A stretch of 64,000 bases of DNA from Rhizobium rhizoryzae (GCF_011046895.1 NZ_CP049249.1:1088501-1152500), one strand, 5' to 3'. Numbered from the stretch's first letter, positions 1 to 9,433 are shown. The notes: generated by a model not told the origin, from the sequence alone. Numbers and translations are program-made.

Positions 1-644
1 AAGAGGCGCGGCTGCGGGACGATATATGCCGCATGGCCAGATCGCTGTTCGAGCGAGGTCTGACAGGCGGTTCTTCCGGCAATATCTCGGCAAGGCTTTC
101 TGATGGTCGGCTTCTGGTCACGCCGACCGGCAGTTCTTTCGGTAGCCTGGATCCGGGCAGGCTTTCGCTGTTCGATGCGGATGGACGTCTGATCGGTGGC
201 GACAAGCCCACAAAGGAAATGCCGCTTCATTCGGCCTTCTACGAGACGCGCCCGACGCGAACCGGCGCTGTGGTTCATCTGCATTCCTGCCATTCTGTGG
301 CGCTTTCAATGCTGCCGGATGTCGACCCGGAAAACATGCTGCCGCCGCTGACGGCCTATTCGATCATGAAGCTCGGCAAGGTGAAGCTCCTGCCGTATTT
401 CATTCCTGGCGATCCCGCCATGGGTGATGCGATCCGCGGACTGGCGGGCAAGCGCAGTGCGGTCATGCTGGCCAACCACGGGCCAGTTGTTGCCGGCAAG
501 GATCTGGAGGCGGCAGTCTATGCGGTGGAAGAGCTGGAAGAGACCGCGAAGCTCGCGCTGCTCACCCATGGGCTGAAGCCGCGCATGCTGACACCGGAGC
601 AGATCGCAAAGGTTGTCACGACATTCGATGTGGAGTGGGACTGA
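1..644 (+). CDS. otnC: 3-oxo-tetronate 4-phosphate decarboxylase (class II aldolase family), 5' end cut by window
   Basis: This is a class II aldolase/adducin-family protein that would decarboxylate 3-oxo-tetronate 4-phosphate to dihydroxyacetone phosphate, the last step of D-erythronate or threonate breakdown. The reading frame is open to the first base (codons begin at base 3), and the residues before the internal ATG at 33 still look like family sequence, so the true start lies outside the window; 213 residues are visible. Family marks are the GGSSGNIS loop, the zinc-binding HLHSCHS pair and a later ANHGPVV histidine. The stop codon overlaps the ATG of otnI, and denD follows, which identifies the pathway. 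The matching kinase otnK is not in the window and is probably upstream. Confidence 0.85.
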   Translation, partial: EARLRDDICRMARSLFERGLTGGSSGNISARLSDGRLLVTPTGSSFGSLDPGRLSLFDADGRLIGGDKPTKEMPLHSAFYETRPTRTGAVVHLHSCHSVALSMLPDVDPENMLPPLTAYSIMKLGKVKLLPYFIPGDPAMGDAIRGLAGKRSAVMLANHGPVVAGKDLEAAVYAVEELEETAKLALLTHGLKPRMLTPEQIAKVVTTFDVEWD

Positions 645-1420
645 TGGCGACACGCTTTTCCGCCAATCTGGGATTTCTATGGCAGGAGTTATCTCTTCCC
701 GACGCAATTCGTGCTGCAAAGTCCGCTGGTTTCGATGCCGTGGAATGTCACTGGCCGTATAATGAGAGTGTCGATCGGCTGAAAGCGGCGCTGGATGAGA
801 CCGGTCTTGCGATGCTTGGTCTCAACACGGTTCGGGGACGCGTAGAGGCAGGCGAAAACGGTCTGGCCGCGCTTCCCGGTCGGGAACTGGAGGCGCAGAC
901 AGCAATTCGCCAGGCGCTGGATTATGCGGTGGCGCTCGATGTACCGAACATTCACGTCATGGCGGGTAAGGCGTCTGGTGAGGTGGCTCATGCCACTTAT
1001 GTCGCCAATCTGACCATTGCCTGCGAACTGGCTGCGGCCCACGGCAAGACCATTCTCATTGAGCCGCTCAACAGCCGCGATGCGCCGGATTACTTCCTGA
1101 GCACCACCGCGCAGGCTGTTTCGGTGATCGAGAAGGTTGGGCACGCCAATCTGAAGATCATGTTCGACTGCTACCATGTGCAGATCATGGAAGGCGATCT
1201 GTGCCGGCGTTTTGAACGCCTGATGCCGCATGTCGGACATGTTCAGATCGCTGCCGTGCCTGATCGCGGTGAGCCGGATTCCGGCGAAATCGACTACCCT
1301 TATGTTCTGTCTCGTCTGGCATTCCTTGGTTGGGATCGTCCTATCGGCGCAGAGTATCGTCCGCGTGCCACAACGGATGCCGGCTTGGGTTGGATGTCCA
1401 GATTCGAAGGGAGAAAATGA
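644..1420 (+). CDS. otnI: 2-oxo-tetronate isomerase (hydroxypyruvate isomerase family)
   Basis: This 258-residue TIM-barrel protein of the AP-endonuclease-2/hydroxypyruvate isomerase family should isomerise 2-oxo-tetronate to 3-oxo-tetronate between the DenD and OtnK steps. The N-terminus ANLGFLWQELSLPDAI and the segments ILIEPLNSRD, MFDCYHVQ and IGAEYRP carry the acidic and histidine metal ligands usual for the family. I chose ATG 644, which overlaps the otnC stop (TGATG). A GTG nine bases upstream is in frame but has less to support it. Tight coupling to otnC and the nearby denD favour OtnI over a true hydroxypyruvate isomerase (Hyi). Confidence 0.85.
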   Translation: MATRFSANLGFLWQELSLPDAIRAAKSAGFDAVECHWPYNESVDRLKAALDETGLAMLGLNTVRGRVEAGENGLAALPGRELEAQTAIRQALDYAVALDVPNIHVMAGKASGEVAHATYVANLTIACELAAAHGKTILIEPLNSRDAPDYFLSTTAQAVSVIEKVGHANLKIMFDCYHVQIMEGDLCRRFERLMPHVGHVQIAAVPDRGEPDSGEIDYPYVLSRLAFLGWDRPIGAEYRPRATTDAGLGWMSRFEGRK

Positions 1421-1454
1421 CGCAGAATTGCCGCGATGCAGCAACGAATTTGCA

Positions 1455-1482
1455 TTGACGCTAACGCAACCTTAAATACAGT
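1455..1482 (+). promoter_or_regulatory. candidate promoter before the GntR gene
   Basis: TTGACG at 1455-1460 is followed after 16 bases by TACAGT at 1477-1482, a plausible sigma-70-like pair in the 131-base gap after otnI. A loose inverted repeat TGGTC...GACCA (1493-1511) just downstream resembles FadR-type GntR half-sites. Both are weak by-eye matches. If real, the regulator and everything downstream could be transcribed apart from otnC and otnI. Confidence 0.3.
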
Positions 1483-1551
1483 GCATATCCGGTGGTCCGG
1501 CCAGTAGACCAGTATCAGGCTGATCGACGAGGGCGGACGGAGGAAGCGGCA

Positions 1552-2289
1552 ATGAAGGCGGATGCCATACTGCATCAGGTTCCCATGGTCGGCGGGTCCG
1601 TGACCCGGCAGACTGCACGGGATGTGGTTGCAGACAAGCTGACGACCTTGATTGCGACCGGCATGTTGAAAGCAGGGGACGAACTGCCTGGAGAGCGTGA
1701 ACTCGCGACCGTACTGCATGTCAGCCGGGAGACTGTTCGGGGCGCCATTCAGATCCTCGCGGGCAAAGGGTTTATCGAGGTATCGCAGGGAAGTCGCAGT
1801 CGCGTTGCGGATGTCGATCTCAGCCATCTGCCGATCACCCTGGCATCGAAAAGCGTGATCGACCGGTATGACCTTGAAGCCGTTCATGCGGCAAGACTGC
1901 TCGTAGAACTGGATGTCGTGCGTCAGGCCGCCCGAAACATGGACGGTGAAACGATTGCGAAATTGGAAAACCTGCTGGAGACCCAGCGGGAAGCAGGTCG
2001 GGATACGATGCGTTTTCTGATCTGCGACCGGGAGTTTCATCTGGCGATCTATCGGGTGTGCGGCAATCCATTGCTGACCGACATCGTGACGGACCTCTAC
2101 GGTTATCTGATGGACTATCGCCGTCAGGCCATGGCGAAGCCGGGTGCCACGGAGAACAGCTACGAAGACCATGTGGAAATCGTGGAGGCGCTGAAGCGTA
2201 AGGATGATGATGCCGTGGTGGATGCTTTTCGAAGGCATCTGACCCGCATTTACGAGACCACGAAGGCGCTGCGCGCCGTTGCCGTCTGA
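1552..2289 (+). CDS. GntR-family transcriptional regulator (FadR/FCD subfamily)
   Basis: This is a 245-residue DNA-binding regulator. The N-terminal winged helix is recognisable from GMLKAGDELPGERELATVL followed by HVSRETVRGAIQILAGKGFIEV, and the all-helical FCD ligand domain follows, with DREFHLAIYRVCGNP near its middle. ATG 1552 was chosen because GGAGGA lies seven bases upstream; an in-frame GTG at 1492 has no ribosome site. It lies between otnI and denD in the same direction, so it most likely senses a tetronate or pathway intermediate and controls this cluster. The ligand is inferred from context only. Confidence 0.85.
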   Translation: MKADAILHQVPMVGGSVTRQTARDVVADKLTTLIATGMLKAGDELPGERELATVLHVSRETVRGAIQILAGKGFIEVSQGSRSRVADVDLSHLPITLASKSVIDRYDLEAVHAARLLVELDVVRQAARNMDGETIAKLENLLETQREAGRDTMRFLICDREFHLAIYRVCGNPLLTDIVTDLYGYLMDYRRQAMAKPGATENSYEDHVEIVEALKRKDDDAVVDAFRRHLTRIYETTKALRAVAV

Positions 2290-2331
2290 AGGCAAGTATA
2301 AAATGAAATACGGCAGGGAGGAGCGCCGCAC

Positions 2332-3318
2332 ATGAAAGTTCTGGTCATTGGGTCTGCCGGGATGGTAGGCCGGAAACTGGTGGAAAGGCTCGGTCGTGAA
2401 CCGGATTGCCTCGGCGCCAGCATCGATCAGTTGATACTGGCGGACGCTTTTCCGTCGCCGGTGCCGCAAAGCCTTGCTTCCGTCTCGTCGGTTCTGACGC
2501 TTGATTTTGCTGCGCAGGGATCCGCTGAAAAGCTTATCGAACAGCGACCGGATCTGATTTTCCATCTTGCGGCCATCGTTTCCGGCGAGGCCGAAGCCGA
2601 TTTCGACAAGGGCTATACCATCAATCTCGATGGCACGCGGTTGCTGTTCGAAGCCATCAGGCAGGCAGGTTTGAAAGAGCCTTACGTGCCGCGTGTGATC
2701 TTTGCCTCCTCCATTGCGGTCTTCGGCGCACCCTTCCCGGATGTGATCGGCGGCGAGTTCTTCACGACGCCATTGACCAGTTACGGCACACAGAAGGCTA
2801 TCGCGGAACTGCTGCTGGCGGATTATTCGCGGCGCGGGATTTTTGACGGTCTTGGCATTCGCCTGCCGACGATCTGCATTCGACCGGGCACACCCAACAA
2901 GGCGGCATCCGGCTTCTTCTCCAACATTCTGCGCGAACCGCTTTCCGGCAAGGAAGCCGTGCTTCCGGTGGATGAAAATGTCCGCCATTGGTTTGCGAGC
3001 CCGCGCTCGGCGGTTGGCTTCTTCGTGCATGGTGCGACGCTTGATCTCTCCAAGGTCGGTCCGCGCCGCAATCTCACCATGCCCGGTCTCTCTGCCCTGG
3101 TCGGCGAGGAAATCGAGGCACTGCGCCGTGTGGCAGGCGAAAAAGCAGTCTCGCTGATCCGCAAGGAGCCGGATCCGGTTATCGCCAAGATCGTGGCCGG
3201 TTGGCCAACGAACTTCGATGCAAGCCGGGCAGTTGGTCTTGGTTTCAGAGCCGAGTCTACCTTCGATGAGATCATCCGCATTCATATCGAGGACGAATTG
3301 GGAGGTCATCTGGGATGA
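2332..3318 (+). CDS. denD: D-erythronate dehydrogenase (extended SDR/epimerase family)
   Basis: This 328-residue NAD-dependent epimerase/dehydratase-fold enzyme would oxidise D-erythronate to 2-oxo-D-erythronate, the entry step of the otn pathway. The Rossmann motif is GSAGMVG near the N-terminus. The segment [22 protein letters not shown] and the catalytic SYGTQK (Tyr-x3-Lys) resemble the DenD family closely. A ribosome site GGGAGGAG precedes ATG 2332. Its stop overlaps the ATG of the next dehydrogenase by four bases, so the two are translationally coupled. A generic sugar epimerase is unlikely given otnI and otnC beside it. Confidence 0.85.
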   Translation: MKVLVIGSAGMVGRKLVERLGREPDCLGASIDQLILADAFPSPVPQSLASVSSVLTLDFAAQGSAEKLIEQRPDLIFHLAAIVSGEAEADFDKGYTINLDGTRLLFEAIRQAGLKEPYVPRVIFASSIAVFGAPFPDVIGGEFFTTPLTSYGTQKAIAELLLADYSRRGIFDGLGIRLPTICIRPGTPNKAASGFFSNILREPLSGKEAVLPVDENVRHWFASPRSAVGFFVHGATLDLSKVGPRRNLTMPGLSALVGEEIEALRRVAGEKAVSLIRKEPDPVIAKIVAGWPTNFDASRAVGLGFRAESTFDEIIRIHIEDELGGHLG

Positions 3319-4091
3319 GTGAGGATACGAACCGGATGACAGGAAAGATCGCTCTTGTAACGGGCGGCGGTACGGGCGTTGGGCGGGCTATTGCTCGAGG
3401 CCTTGCCAAGGCTGGTTATGTGGTGGTGATCACGGGCCGCAGACTGGACGTGCTGGAAACCGCTGCGCGTGAACTTCGCGACGAAACCGGAGCAGCGGTG
3501 CATGCGATCAGCGCCGATATTGGCAACCCCGATGCGGTGAAGGCGCTATACGACCAGATCTCCGAGACATTCGGTCGTCTGGACGTGCTGGTCAACAATG
3601 CAGGCATGAGCGCACCTGGCGTTCCGCTCGAAGAGATCAGTTTCGAACAATGGAGCAATGTGGTTTCGGCTAACCTGACGGGTGCATTTCTGTGCACGCA
3701 AGGGGCGTTCAGGCTCATGAAGGCGCAGAACCCGCGCGGCGGCCGCATCATCAACAACGGTTCCATTTCCGCCACCACGCCGAGGCCGAATTCGTCGCCC
3801 TATACCGCAACCAAGCATGCGATTACCGGTTTGACGAAATCAACAGCACTGGATGGCCGCGATTTCGATATCGCCTGTGGCCAGATCGATATCGGCAATG
3901 CGGCGACCGACATGACGAAGAAGATCGCTGCGGGTGTGATCCAGGCAAACGGCAGCATGGCGGCCGAACCGACGATCGACTCGCGCCATATCGCGGACGC
4001 GGTGGTCTACATGGCGGGCCTGCCGCTCGACGCCAATGTTCTGACGATGACCGTGATGGCAACAAAAATGCCGTTCGTGGGACGCGGATAA
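3315..4091 (+). CDS. SDR-family oxidoreductase
   Basis: This classical short-chain dehydrogenase of 258 residues has the NAD(P)-binding TGGGTGVG motif, NNAG, an active-site serine region ([12 protein letters not shown]) and YTATK. It overlaps denD by ATGA and comes just before the ABC importer, so it probably oxidises a sugar or sugar acid that enters the D-erythronate route. The substrate cannot be read from the sequence. A second SDR closes the operon at 8681-9427, so two dehydrogenations beyond DenD seem to be needed for the imported compound. Confidence 0.8.
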   Translation: MSEDTNRMTGKIALVTGGGTGVGRAIARGLAKAGYVVVITGRRLDVLETAARELRDETGAAVHAISADIGNPDAVKALYDQISETFGRLDVLVNNAGMSAPGVPLEEISFEQWSNVVSANLTGAFLCTQGAFRLMKAQNPRGGRIINNGSISATTPRPNSSPYTATKHAITGLTKSTALDGRDFDIACGQIDIGNAATDMTKKIAAGVIQANGSMAAEPTIDSRHIADAVVYMAGLPLDANVLTMTVMATKMPFVGRG

Positions 4092-4178
4092 CAGCGAGGC
4101 GAAGCGGCGAGGCTGGAGGAGCCTGCCGTTTGCGCCAACAGACGACGAAATTTGACATCGCACTCTGGGAGGAGACGC

Positions 4179-5246
4179 ATGGCTACCGTTCAATTTGCCG
4201 AGGTGAAAAAATCCTTTGGCGCCTTCCCCGTCATCAAGGGGGTCAATATCGATATCGAGGATGGCGAGTTCGTCATTCTTGTCGGGCCGTCCGGTTGTGG
4301 AAAATCCACACTGCTGCGCATGCTGGCTGGGCTTGAGAATATTTCCGGTGGCGAAATCCGCATTGGTGGCCGGCAGGTCAACAACCTGCCGCCAAAGGAA
4401 CGCGACATCGCAATGGTGTTCCAGAACTACGCGCTCTATCCCCACATGACCGTTGCCAAGAACATGGCGTTTTCGCTGATGCTGAATTCGGCACCGCAGG
4501 CGGAAATCGACAAGCGTGTCAACTACGCGGCCGGTATCCTGGGCCTTACCAATCTGCTCGACCGCTATCCACGGCAGCTCTCCGGTGGACAGCGTCAGCG
4601 GGTGGCCATGGGGCGCGCCATCGTGCGCGATCCCCAGGTCTTCCTTTTCGATGAGCCGCTTTCCAACCTTGACGCCAAGCTGCGTGTTGCCATGCGTGCC
4701 GAGATCAAGGAATTGCATCAGCGGCTCAAGACAACGACGGTCTATGTGACGCATGACCAGATCGAAGCCATGACCATGGCCGACAAGATCGTGGTCATGC
4801 ATGACGGGCGTGTGGAGCAGATCGGTTCGCCGCTGGAACTCTATGACCGGCCGAACAACCTGTTCGTCGCGGGCTTCATCGGTTCCCCGGCCATGAACAT
4901 GATCAAGGGCAGGCTGGACCCGCAGGATCCCATGCATTTCGTGGCCAAGGACGGCACCCGGCTGCCGCTGACGCGAGCCTATGCGAATGCAGCCGGTCGC
5001 GATCTCGTCTACGGTTTGCGGCCCGAATATATTCGTCTCGATCCCAATGGCTATTCTGTTCCCGTCGTGGTGACGGAGCCGACCGGCTACGAGACGCAGA
5101 TGGTCGTGCAGTTCGGTGGCGCGGAAGTGAGTTGCGTTTTCCGCGAACGTATCCCGGCCCGTCCGGGCGAGAACATCTCGATCAATATCGATGCGGAGCA
5201 TGTTCATCTTTTCGATGAGCAGACAGGAATGCGGTTGACCGCGTGA
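4179..5246 (+). CDS. sugar ABC transporter ATP-binding protein (UgpC/MalK type)
   Basis: This 355-residue ATPase powers the importer encoded by the next three genes. It shows Walker A (GPSGCGKST), Q-loop (MVFQNYALYPH), signature (LSGGQRQRVAMGRA), Walker B (FLFDEPLSNLDAK) and H-loop (VTHDQIEAMT), then a C-terminal TOBE-type regulatory domain. ATG 4179 follows GGGAGGAG by a normal distance. The 87 bases before it hold no other gene. CUT1-type ATPases of this form serve carbohydrate and polyol importers. Context suggests erythronate, threonate or a glycoside of a C4 acid, but this is inference. Confidence 0.9.
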   Translation: MATVQFAEVKKSFGAFPVIKGVNIDIEDGEFVILVGPSGCGKSTLLRMLAGLENISGGEIRIGGRQVNNLPPKERDIAMVFQNYALYPHMTVAKNMAFSLMLNSAPQAEIDKRVNYAAGILGLTNLLDRYPRQLSGGQRQRVAMGRAIVRDPQVFLFDEPLSNLDAKLRVAMRAEIKELHQRLKTTTVYVTHDQIEAMTMADKIVVMHDGRVEQIGSPLELYDRPNNLFVAGFIGSPAMNMIKGRLDPQDPMHFVAKDGTRLPLTRAYANAAGRDLVYGLRPEYIRLDPNGYSVPVVVTEPTGYETQMVVQFGGAEVSCVFRERIPARPGENISINIDAEHVHLFDEQTGMRLTA

Positions 5247-5381
5247 TCAACGAGATTTGGCCGGGGAAGAGGAGCCCCGTCCAATTCTGGATCATCCGGC
5301 GCATGGTAGCGCGGCATGACCGGCAAGGGGCAGCCGGAATGTGGAACGCGACTTTGTCCCGATAACGGAGGAGGAGTAAAC

Positions 5382-6692
5382 ATGTCGATCAAGAGAAGAA
5401 CATTCCTGGCCGGAACCGCAGGTCTGGCCGGTGCTGCCGGTCTTTCCGGTTTCGGTATCAATCCTGCATTCGCGGCAGAGCCGAAATACACGCCGGAAAA
5501 GGGGGCAAGCCTTCGCCTTCTGCGCTGGACGCCCTTCGTCAAGGGCGATGAAGAGGCCTGGCTGGCAAACACCAAGAAGTTCACGGAAGCGACCGGCGTC
5601 GAAGTGCGTATCGACAAGGAAAGCTGGGAAGACATCCGCCCGAAGGCGGCCGTTGCGGCAAATGTCGGTTCCGGCCCCGATCTCGTGATGTGCTGGTTCG
5701 ACGACGCGCATCAGTACCCTGACAAGCTTCTGGATCTGACAGAGCTCGGCACCTATCTCGACGGCAAGTATGGTGGCTTCTACGATGGCGTGAAGGGCTA
5801 TGCGACGCGCGAAGGCAAGTTCATTGCCATGCCTCTGACGGCCATCGGCAACGCCGTCGTCTATCGCGACAGCCACATGAAGGCGGCGGGCTTCAGCGAA
5901 TTCCCGAAGGATACGAAGGGCTTCCTGGAACTCTGCAAGGCGATGAAGGCCAAGGGCACGCCTGCCGGCTTCCCGCATGGCAAGGCGGTTGGTGATGGCA
6001 ACAACTACGCTCACTGGCTGCTGTGGAGCCATGGCGCCAAGATGGTGGACGAAAGCGGCAAGGTGACGATCAACTCACCGGAAACGCTGGCCGCCATCAA
6101 ATATGCCAAGGAACTCTATTCCACCTTCATTCCGGGCACGGAAAGCTGGCTCGACATCAACAATAACCGTGCCTTCCTGGCCGGTCAGGTGTCGCTCACG
6201 GCAAACGGCGTTTCCATCTACTACGCTGCCAAGAACGATCCGAAGCTGGCGGAAATTGCTGCCGACATGCGCAGCACCAACTTCCCGGTCGGCCCGGTTG
6301 GCAAGAGCATCGAGCTTCACCAGACGAGTTCCCTGCTGCTCTTCAAGCACACCAAGTATCCGGAAGCCGCAAAGGCCTACATCAAGTTCATGATGGAAGC
6401 TGACCAGATGAATGCCTGGATCAAGGGCTCCAGCGCCTATTGCTGCCAGCCGCTGAAGGCGTTCGCCAGCAACCCGGTCTGGACGGAAAACCCGATCCAC
6501 GCGCCCTATGCCAAGGCCTCGGAAACACTGCGTCCGAACGGCTATGCCGGCCCGCTGGGCTACGCTTCGGCTGCCGTGATGGCCGACTATGTTCTGGTCG
6601 ACATGTTCGCCGCCGCCGTGACGGGTGCTTCCACGCCGGAAGATGCCATGGCGCAGGCGGAGAAGCGCGCCAACCGCTACTACCGCGTCTAA
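5382..6692 (+). CDS. extracellular sugar-binding protein, Tat-type signal
   Basis: This 436-residue family-1 solute-binding protein delivers substrate to the permeases downstream. The N-terminus MSIKRRTFLAGTAGLAGAAG is a twin-arginine signal, probably cleaved near AFAA-EP, so it would be exported folded. ATG 5382 lies behind GGAGGAGGAG. The mature part begins ASLRLLRWTPFVKGDEEAWL, typical of CUT1 binding proteins. A stem-loop follows the stop, as often seen between highly expressed binding proteins and weakly expressed permeases. The ligand is unknown; linkage to denD and otn suggests a sugar acid or its precursor. Confidence 0.88.
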   Translation: MSIKRRTFLAGTAGLAGAAGLSGFGINPAFAAEPKYTPEKGASLRLLRWTPFVKGDEEAWLANTKKFTEATGVEVRIDKESWEDIRPKAAVAANVGSGPDLVMCWFDDAHQYPDKLLDLTELGTYLDGKYGGFYDGVKGYATREGKFIAMPLTAIGNAVVYRDSHMKAAGFSEFPKDTKGFLELCKAMKAKGTPAGFPHGKAVGDGNNYAHWLLWSHGAKMVDESGKVTINSPETLAAIKYAKELYSTFIPGTESWLDINNNRAFLAGQVSLTANGVSIYYAAKNDPKLAEIAADMRSTNFPVGPVGKSIELHQTSSLLLFKHTKYPEAAKAYIKFMMEADQMNAWIKGSSAYCCQPLKAFASNPVWTENPIHAPYAKASETLRPNGYAGPLGYASAAVMADYVLVDMFAAAVTGASTPEDAMAQAEKRANRYYRV

Positions 6693-6705
6693 CAGGATGA
6701 TAGCC

Positions 6706-6730
6706 GGAGGGGCGCGCTTGTCGCCCCTCC
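6706..6730 (+). terminator. stem-loop between binding-protein and permease genes
   Basis: GGAGGGGCG (6706-6714) and CGCCCCTCC (6722-6730) form a perfect nine-pair stem with a seven-base loop, followed by GATTTT. The T run is short, so this looks like a partial terminator or a 3' stabiliser that lets the binding protein outnumber the permeases. Confidence 0.6.
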
Positions 6731-6758
6731 GATTTTCAGCGCTTTGGAGTAAACCGTC

Positions 6759-7703
6759 ATGACGATGCCCTCATCGGCCGGTCAGAATGCGCCGCAGCGT
6801 TCGCTCGGTGCCCGTCTCGGCAACAACCGCGATTTTCTCGGCTTTCTTTTCATGCTTCCCGCGGCAGTGTTCCTGCTGTGCTTTCTCACCTATCCGCTTG
6901 GGTTAGGCGTGTGGCTCGGGTTCACCGATACGAAGATCGGCCGGGACGGCATATTTATCGGGCTCGAGAACTATCAGTTCCTCTGGAGCGATAGCGTGTT
7001 CTGGATGTCGGTGTTCAATACCGTCCTCTATACGACGGTTGCCTCCGTCCTGAAATTTGCCCTCGGTCTGTGGTTGGCGCTTTTGTTGAACGAGCACCTG
7101 CCGTTCAAATCCTTTTTCCGCGCCATCGTGCTGCTGCCCTGGGTCGTGCCCACTGTTCTTTCGGCGCTGGCCTTCTGGTGGATCTATGACGCTCAGTTCT
7201 CGATCGTCTCCTGGTCGTTGATGAAAATGGGACTGATCGATGCGCCGATCAACTTCCTGGGCGATCCGACCAATGCACGTGCCTCGGTCATTGCAGCCAA
7301 TGTCTGGCGCGGCATTCCGTTCGTCGCCATCTCGCTGCTTGCCGGCCTGCAGACCATACCAGCATCGCTTCAGGAAGCCGCTTCCCTGGACGGCGCTTCA
7401 AGCTGGCAGCGTTTCCGGCATGTGACCCTGCCGATGCTGACGCCGATCATTGCCGTGGTGATGACCTTCTCGGTGCTGTTCACCTTCACGGATTTCCAGT
7501 TGATCTACGTCCTGACCAAGGGCGGTCCAGTGAATGCCACGCATCTGATGGCAACGCTTTCCTTCCAGCGCGCCATTCCGGGCGGACAGCTGGGCGAGGG
7601 CGCTGCCATTGCGGTTGCCATGGTGCCCTTCCTGCTGGCTGCCATCATGTTTTCCTTCTTCGGCCTGCAGCGACGCAAGTGGCAGCAGGGCGGCGGCGAT
7701 TGA
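6759..7703 (+). CDS. sugar ABC transporter permease (MalF/UgpA type)
   Basis: This is a 314-residue inner-membrane permease with about six membrane segments; the first follows a charged N-terminus (LGFLFMLPAAVFLLCFLTYP). The EAA loop that docks the ATPase is visible as LQEAASLDGASSWQRFRHVTLPML. It pairs with the permease at 7778-8677. A GGAG lies a few bases before ATG 6759. Order and direction put it in the same operon as the ATPase and binding protein. Confidence 0.9.
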   Translation: MTMPSSAGQNAPQRSLGARLGNNRDFLGFLFMLPAAVFLLCFLTYPLGLGVWLGFTDTKIGRDGIFIGLENYQFLWSDSVFWMSVFNTVLYTTVASVLKFALGLWLALLLNEHLPFKSFFRAIVLLPWVVPTVLSALAFWWIYDAQFSIVSWSLMKMGLIDAPINFLGDPTNARASVIAANVWRGIPFVAISLLAGLQTIPASLQEAASLDGASSWQRFRHVTLPMLTPIIAVVMTFSVLFTFTDFQLIYVLTKGGPVNATHLMATLSFQRAIPGGQLGEGAAIAVAMVPFLLAAIMFSFFGLQRRKWQQGGGD

Positions 7704-7777
7704 GAGAGTTTGACGCATTTCCGGATAGGGAACCGGCTCGGTTCTTTCTGCAAATGCTCTGATTGAGGATCTGGTCA

Positions 7778-8677
7778 ATGAATACCAAGGTACAGGCCGC
7801 CGATGGGGCGCTCACCGACGACAGCCAGGGCATGTCCTATCTCAACAGGCTGCCGCGCCGTATCGTTACCATTTATATTCCGATGGCGCTCTTCGTCTTC
7901 GTGCTGCTGTTTCCGTTCTACTGGATGGCGATTACAGCGGTGAAGCCGAATTCGCAGCTGACGGATTATGACAACTACAGCCCGTTCTGGGTGGTCGGCG
8001 CAACACTTGATCACATCAAGTATCTGCTGTTCGAAACCTCCTATCCCGGCTGGCTGTGGAACACGATGGTCGTGGCCTTTGCCTCTACCTTCCTGTCGCT
8101 TCTGGCGTCCGTATTCGGCGCTTACGCGATTGAGCGGATCCGCTTTACCGGATCGCGGTCCATCGGCCTGTTCATCTTCCTGGCCTATCTGGTGCCGCCA
8201 TCCATCCTCTTCATTCCGCTTGCCTTCATCGTCTTCAAGATCGGCATTTATGACTCGCGTCTGGCGCTGATCTTCACCTATCCAACCTTCCTCATTCCTT
8301 TCTGCACCTGGCTGCTGATGGGCTATTTCCGGTCGATTCCGTTCGAACTGGAAGAAAGCGCCTTGGTGGACGGGGCAAGTCGCTGGCAGATCCTCTCCAA
8401 GATCATTCTGCCGCTCGCGGTGCCGGGACTGATTTCGGCAGGCATCTTTGCCTTCACGCTGTCGTGGAACGAGTTCATCTATGCGCTGACCTTTATCCAG
8501 TCTTCTGAAAACAAGACTGTGCCGGTGGGCGTTCTGACCGAACTGGTGCGAGGCGATATCTTCGAATGGGGTTCGCTGATGGCCGGTGCGCTGTTTGGTT
8601 CTCTGCCAGTCGTCATCCTCTACTCGTTCTTCGTGGACTACTACGTTTCGTCGATGACCGGTGCGGTCAAGGAATAA
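7778..8677 (+). CDS. sugar ABC transporter permease (MalG/UgpE type)
   Basis: This 299-residue second permease has about six membrane helices (IPMALFVFVLLFPFYWMAIT first) and an EAA loop, FELEESALVDGASRWQILSK. ATG 7778 was chosen over a TTG fifteen bases upstream because GAGGA sits about eight bases ahead of it. The WNEFIYAL segment is typical of MalG-like partners. The next gene starts three bases after its stop. Confidence 0.88.
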   Translation: MNTKVQAADGALTDDSQGMSYLNRLPRRIVTIYIPMALFVFVLLFPFYWMAITAVKPNSQLTDYDNYSPFWVVGATLDHIKYLLFETSYPGWLWNTMVVAFASTFLSLLASVFGAYAIERIRFTGSRSIGLFIFLAYLVPPSILFIPLAFIVFKIGIYDSRLALIFTYPTFLIPFCTWLLMGYFRSIPFELEESALVDGASRWQILSKIILPLAVPGLISAGIFAFTLSWNEFIYALTFIQSSENKTVPVGVLTELVRGDIFEWGSLMAGALFGSLPVVILYSFFVDYYVSSMTGAVKE

Positions 8678-8680
8678 CAT

Positions 8681-9427
8681 ATGAACAGTTATGATCTTTC
8701 AGGCCAGCACGCTGTCGTGACTGGCGGGGCTCAAGGTTTGGGCTTCGCCATGGCCAAACGCTTCGTGGAATCGGGCGCCAAGGTTACCCTGTGGGACGTG
8801 AACGAAGCACTGCTGTCGGAGGCGGTTTCAGCTCTTGGTGCCAATGCCCGAAGCGTGGCTGTCGATATCACGGACTATCCAGCTGTCGAGGCTGCGCATC
8901 GGGAGAGCGAGGAGAGGCAGGGTCCTGTCTCCATCCTCGTCAATTCGGCAGGCATTGCCGGACCCGCAGCGCCGCTCGATGTCTACGATGTCGAGATGTT
9001 CAAGAAAATCATCGATATCAACGTGCATGGTACATTCCACGTCAACCGCGTCTGTGTGCCAGGAATGAAAGCGCGCAATTACGGACGCATCGTCAACATC
9101 GCTTCCATCGCGGGCAAGGAAGGCAATCCAAATGCGTCCGCCTATTCCGCCTCAAAAGCGGCGGTGATCGGCATGACGAAATCGCTCGGCAAGGAACTGG
9201 CGGGCTTCGATATTGCCGTGAACTGCATTACGCCCGCGACGGCGCAGACGCGCATCCTCGAACAGTTGAGCGACGAATTCATCGAATATATGCGATCGAA
9301 AATTCCGCGTGGTCGCTTCCTGAAGGTAGAAGAGGCGGCTGCCATGGTGACATGGCTGGTTTCCGCCGAGAACAGCTTCACGACGGGTGCGGTGTTCGAT
9401 CTTTCCGGCGGGCGGGCAACTTACTGA
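8681..9427 (+). CDS. SDR-family oxidoreductase
   Basis: This 248-residue classical short-chain dehydrogenase has TGGAQGLG cofactor binding, NSAG, a serine in VNIASIAGKEG and YSASK, and ends in the usual DLSGGRATY. Start ATG 8681 lies three bases after the permease stop, so it is the last gene of this operon. Its general layout resembles sugar and sugar-acid dehydrogenases such as 2-keto-3-deoxy-fuconate dehydrogenases, but no specific substrate can be claimed. It converges with the minus-strand operon, leaving only six bases between stops. Confidence 0.8.
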   Translation: MNSYDLSGQHAVVTGGAQGLGFAMAKRFVESGAKVTLWDVNEALLSEAVSALGANARSVAVDITDYPAVEAAHRESEERQGPVSILVNSAGIAGPAAPLDVYDVEMFKKIIDINVHGTFHVNRVCVPGMKARNYGRIVNIASIAGKEGNPNASAYSASKAAVIGMTKSLGKELAGFDIAVNCITPATAQTRILEQLSDEFIEYMRSKIPRGRFLKVEEAAAMVTWLVSAENSFTTGAVFDLSGGRATY

Positions 9428-9433
9428 CGCCCT

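Noticed and set aside
1493-1511. TGGTC...GACCA inverted repeat as a GntR operator
   Set aside because: Only five-base arms with a nine-base spacer and no second copy in the cluster; too weak to list as a separate operator.
1300-3309. Long open frame on the minus strand opposite otnI, the GntR gene and denD
   Set aside because: It runs antisense to three well-supported genes, has no recognisable motif and no ribosome site; it reflects codon bias of the true genes.
5262-5279. CGGGG/CCCCG stem after the 4179 ATPase gene as a terminator
   Set aside because: Only about five pairs and no T run; the next gene in the operon follows.
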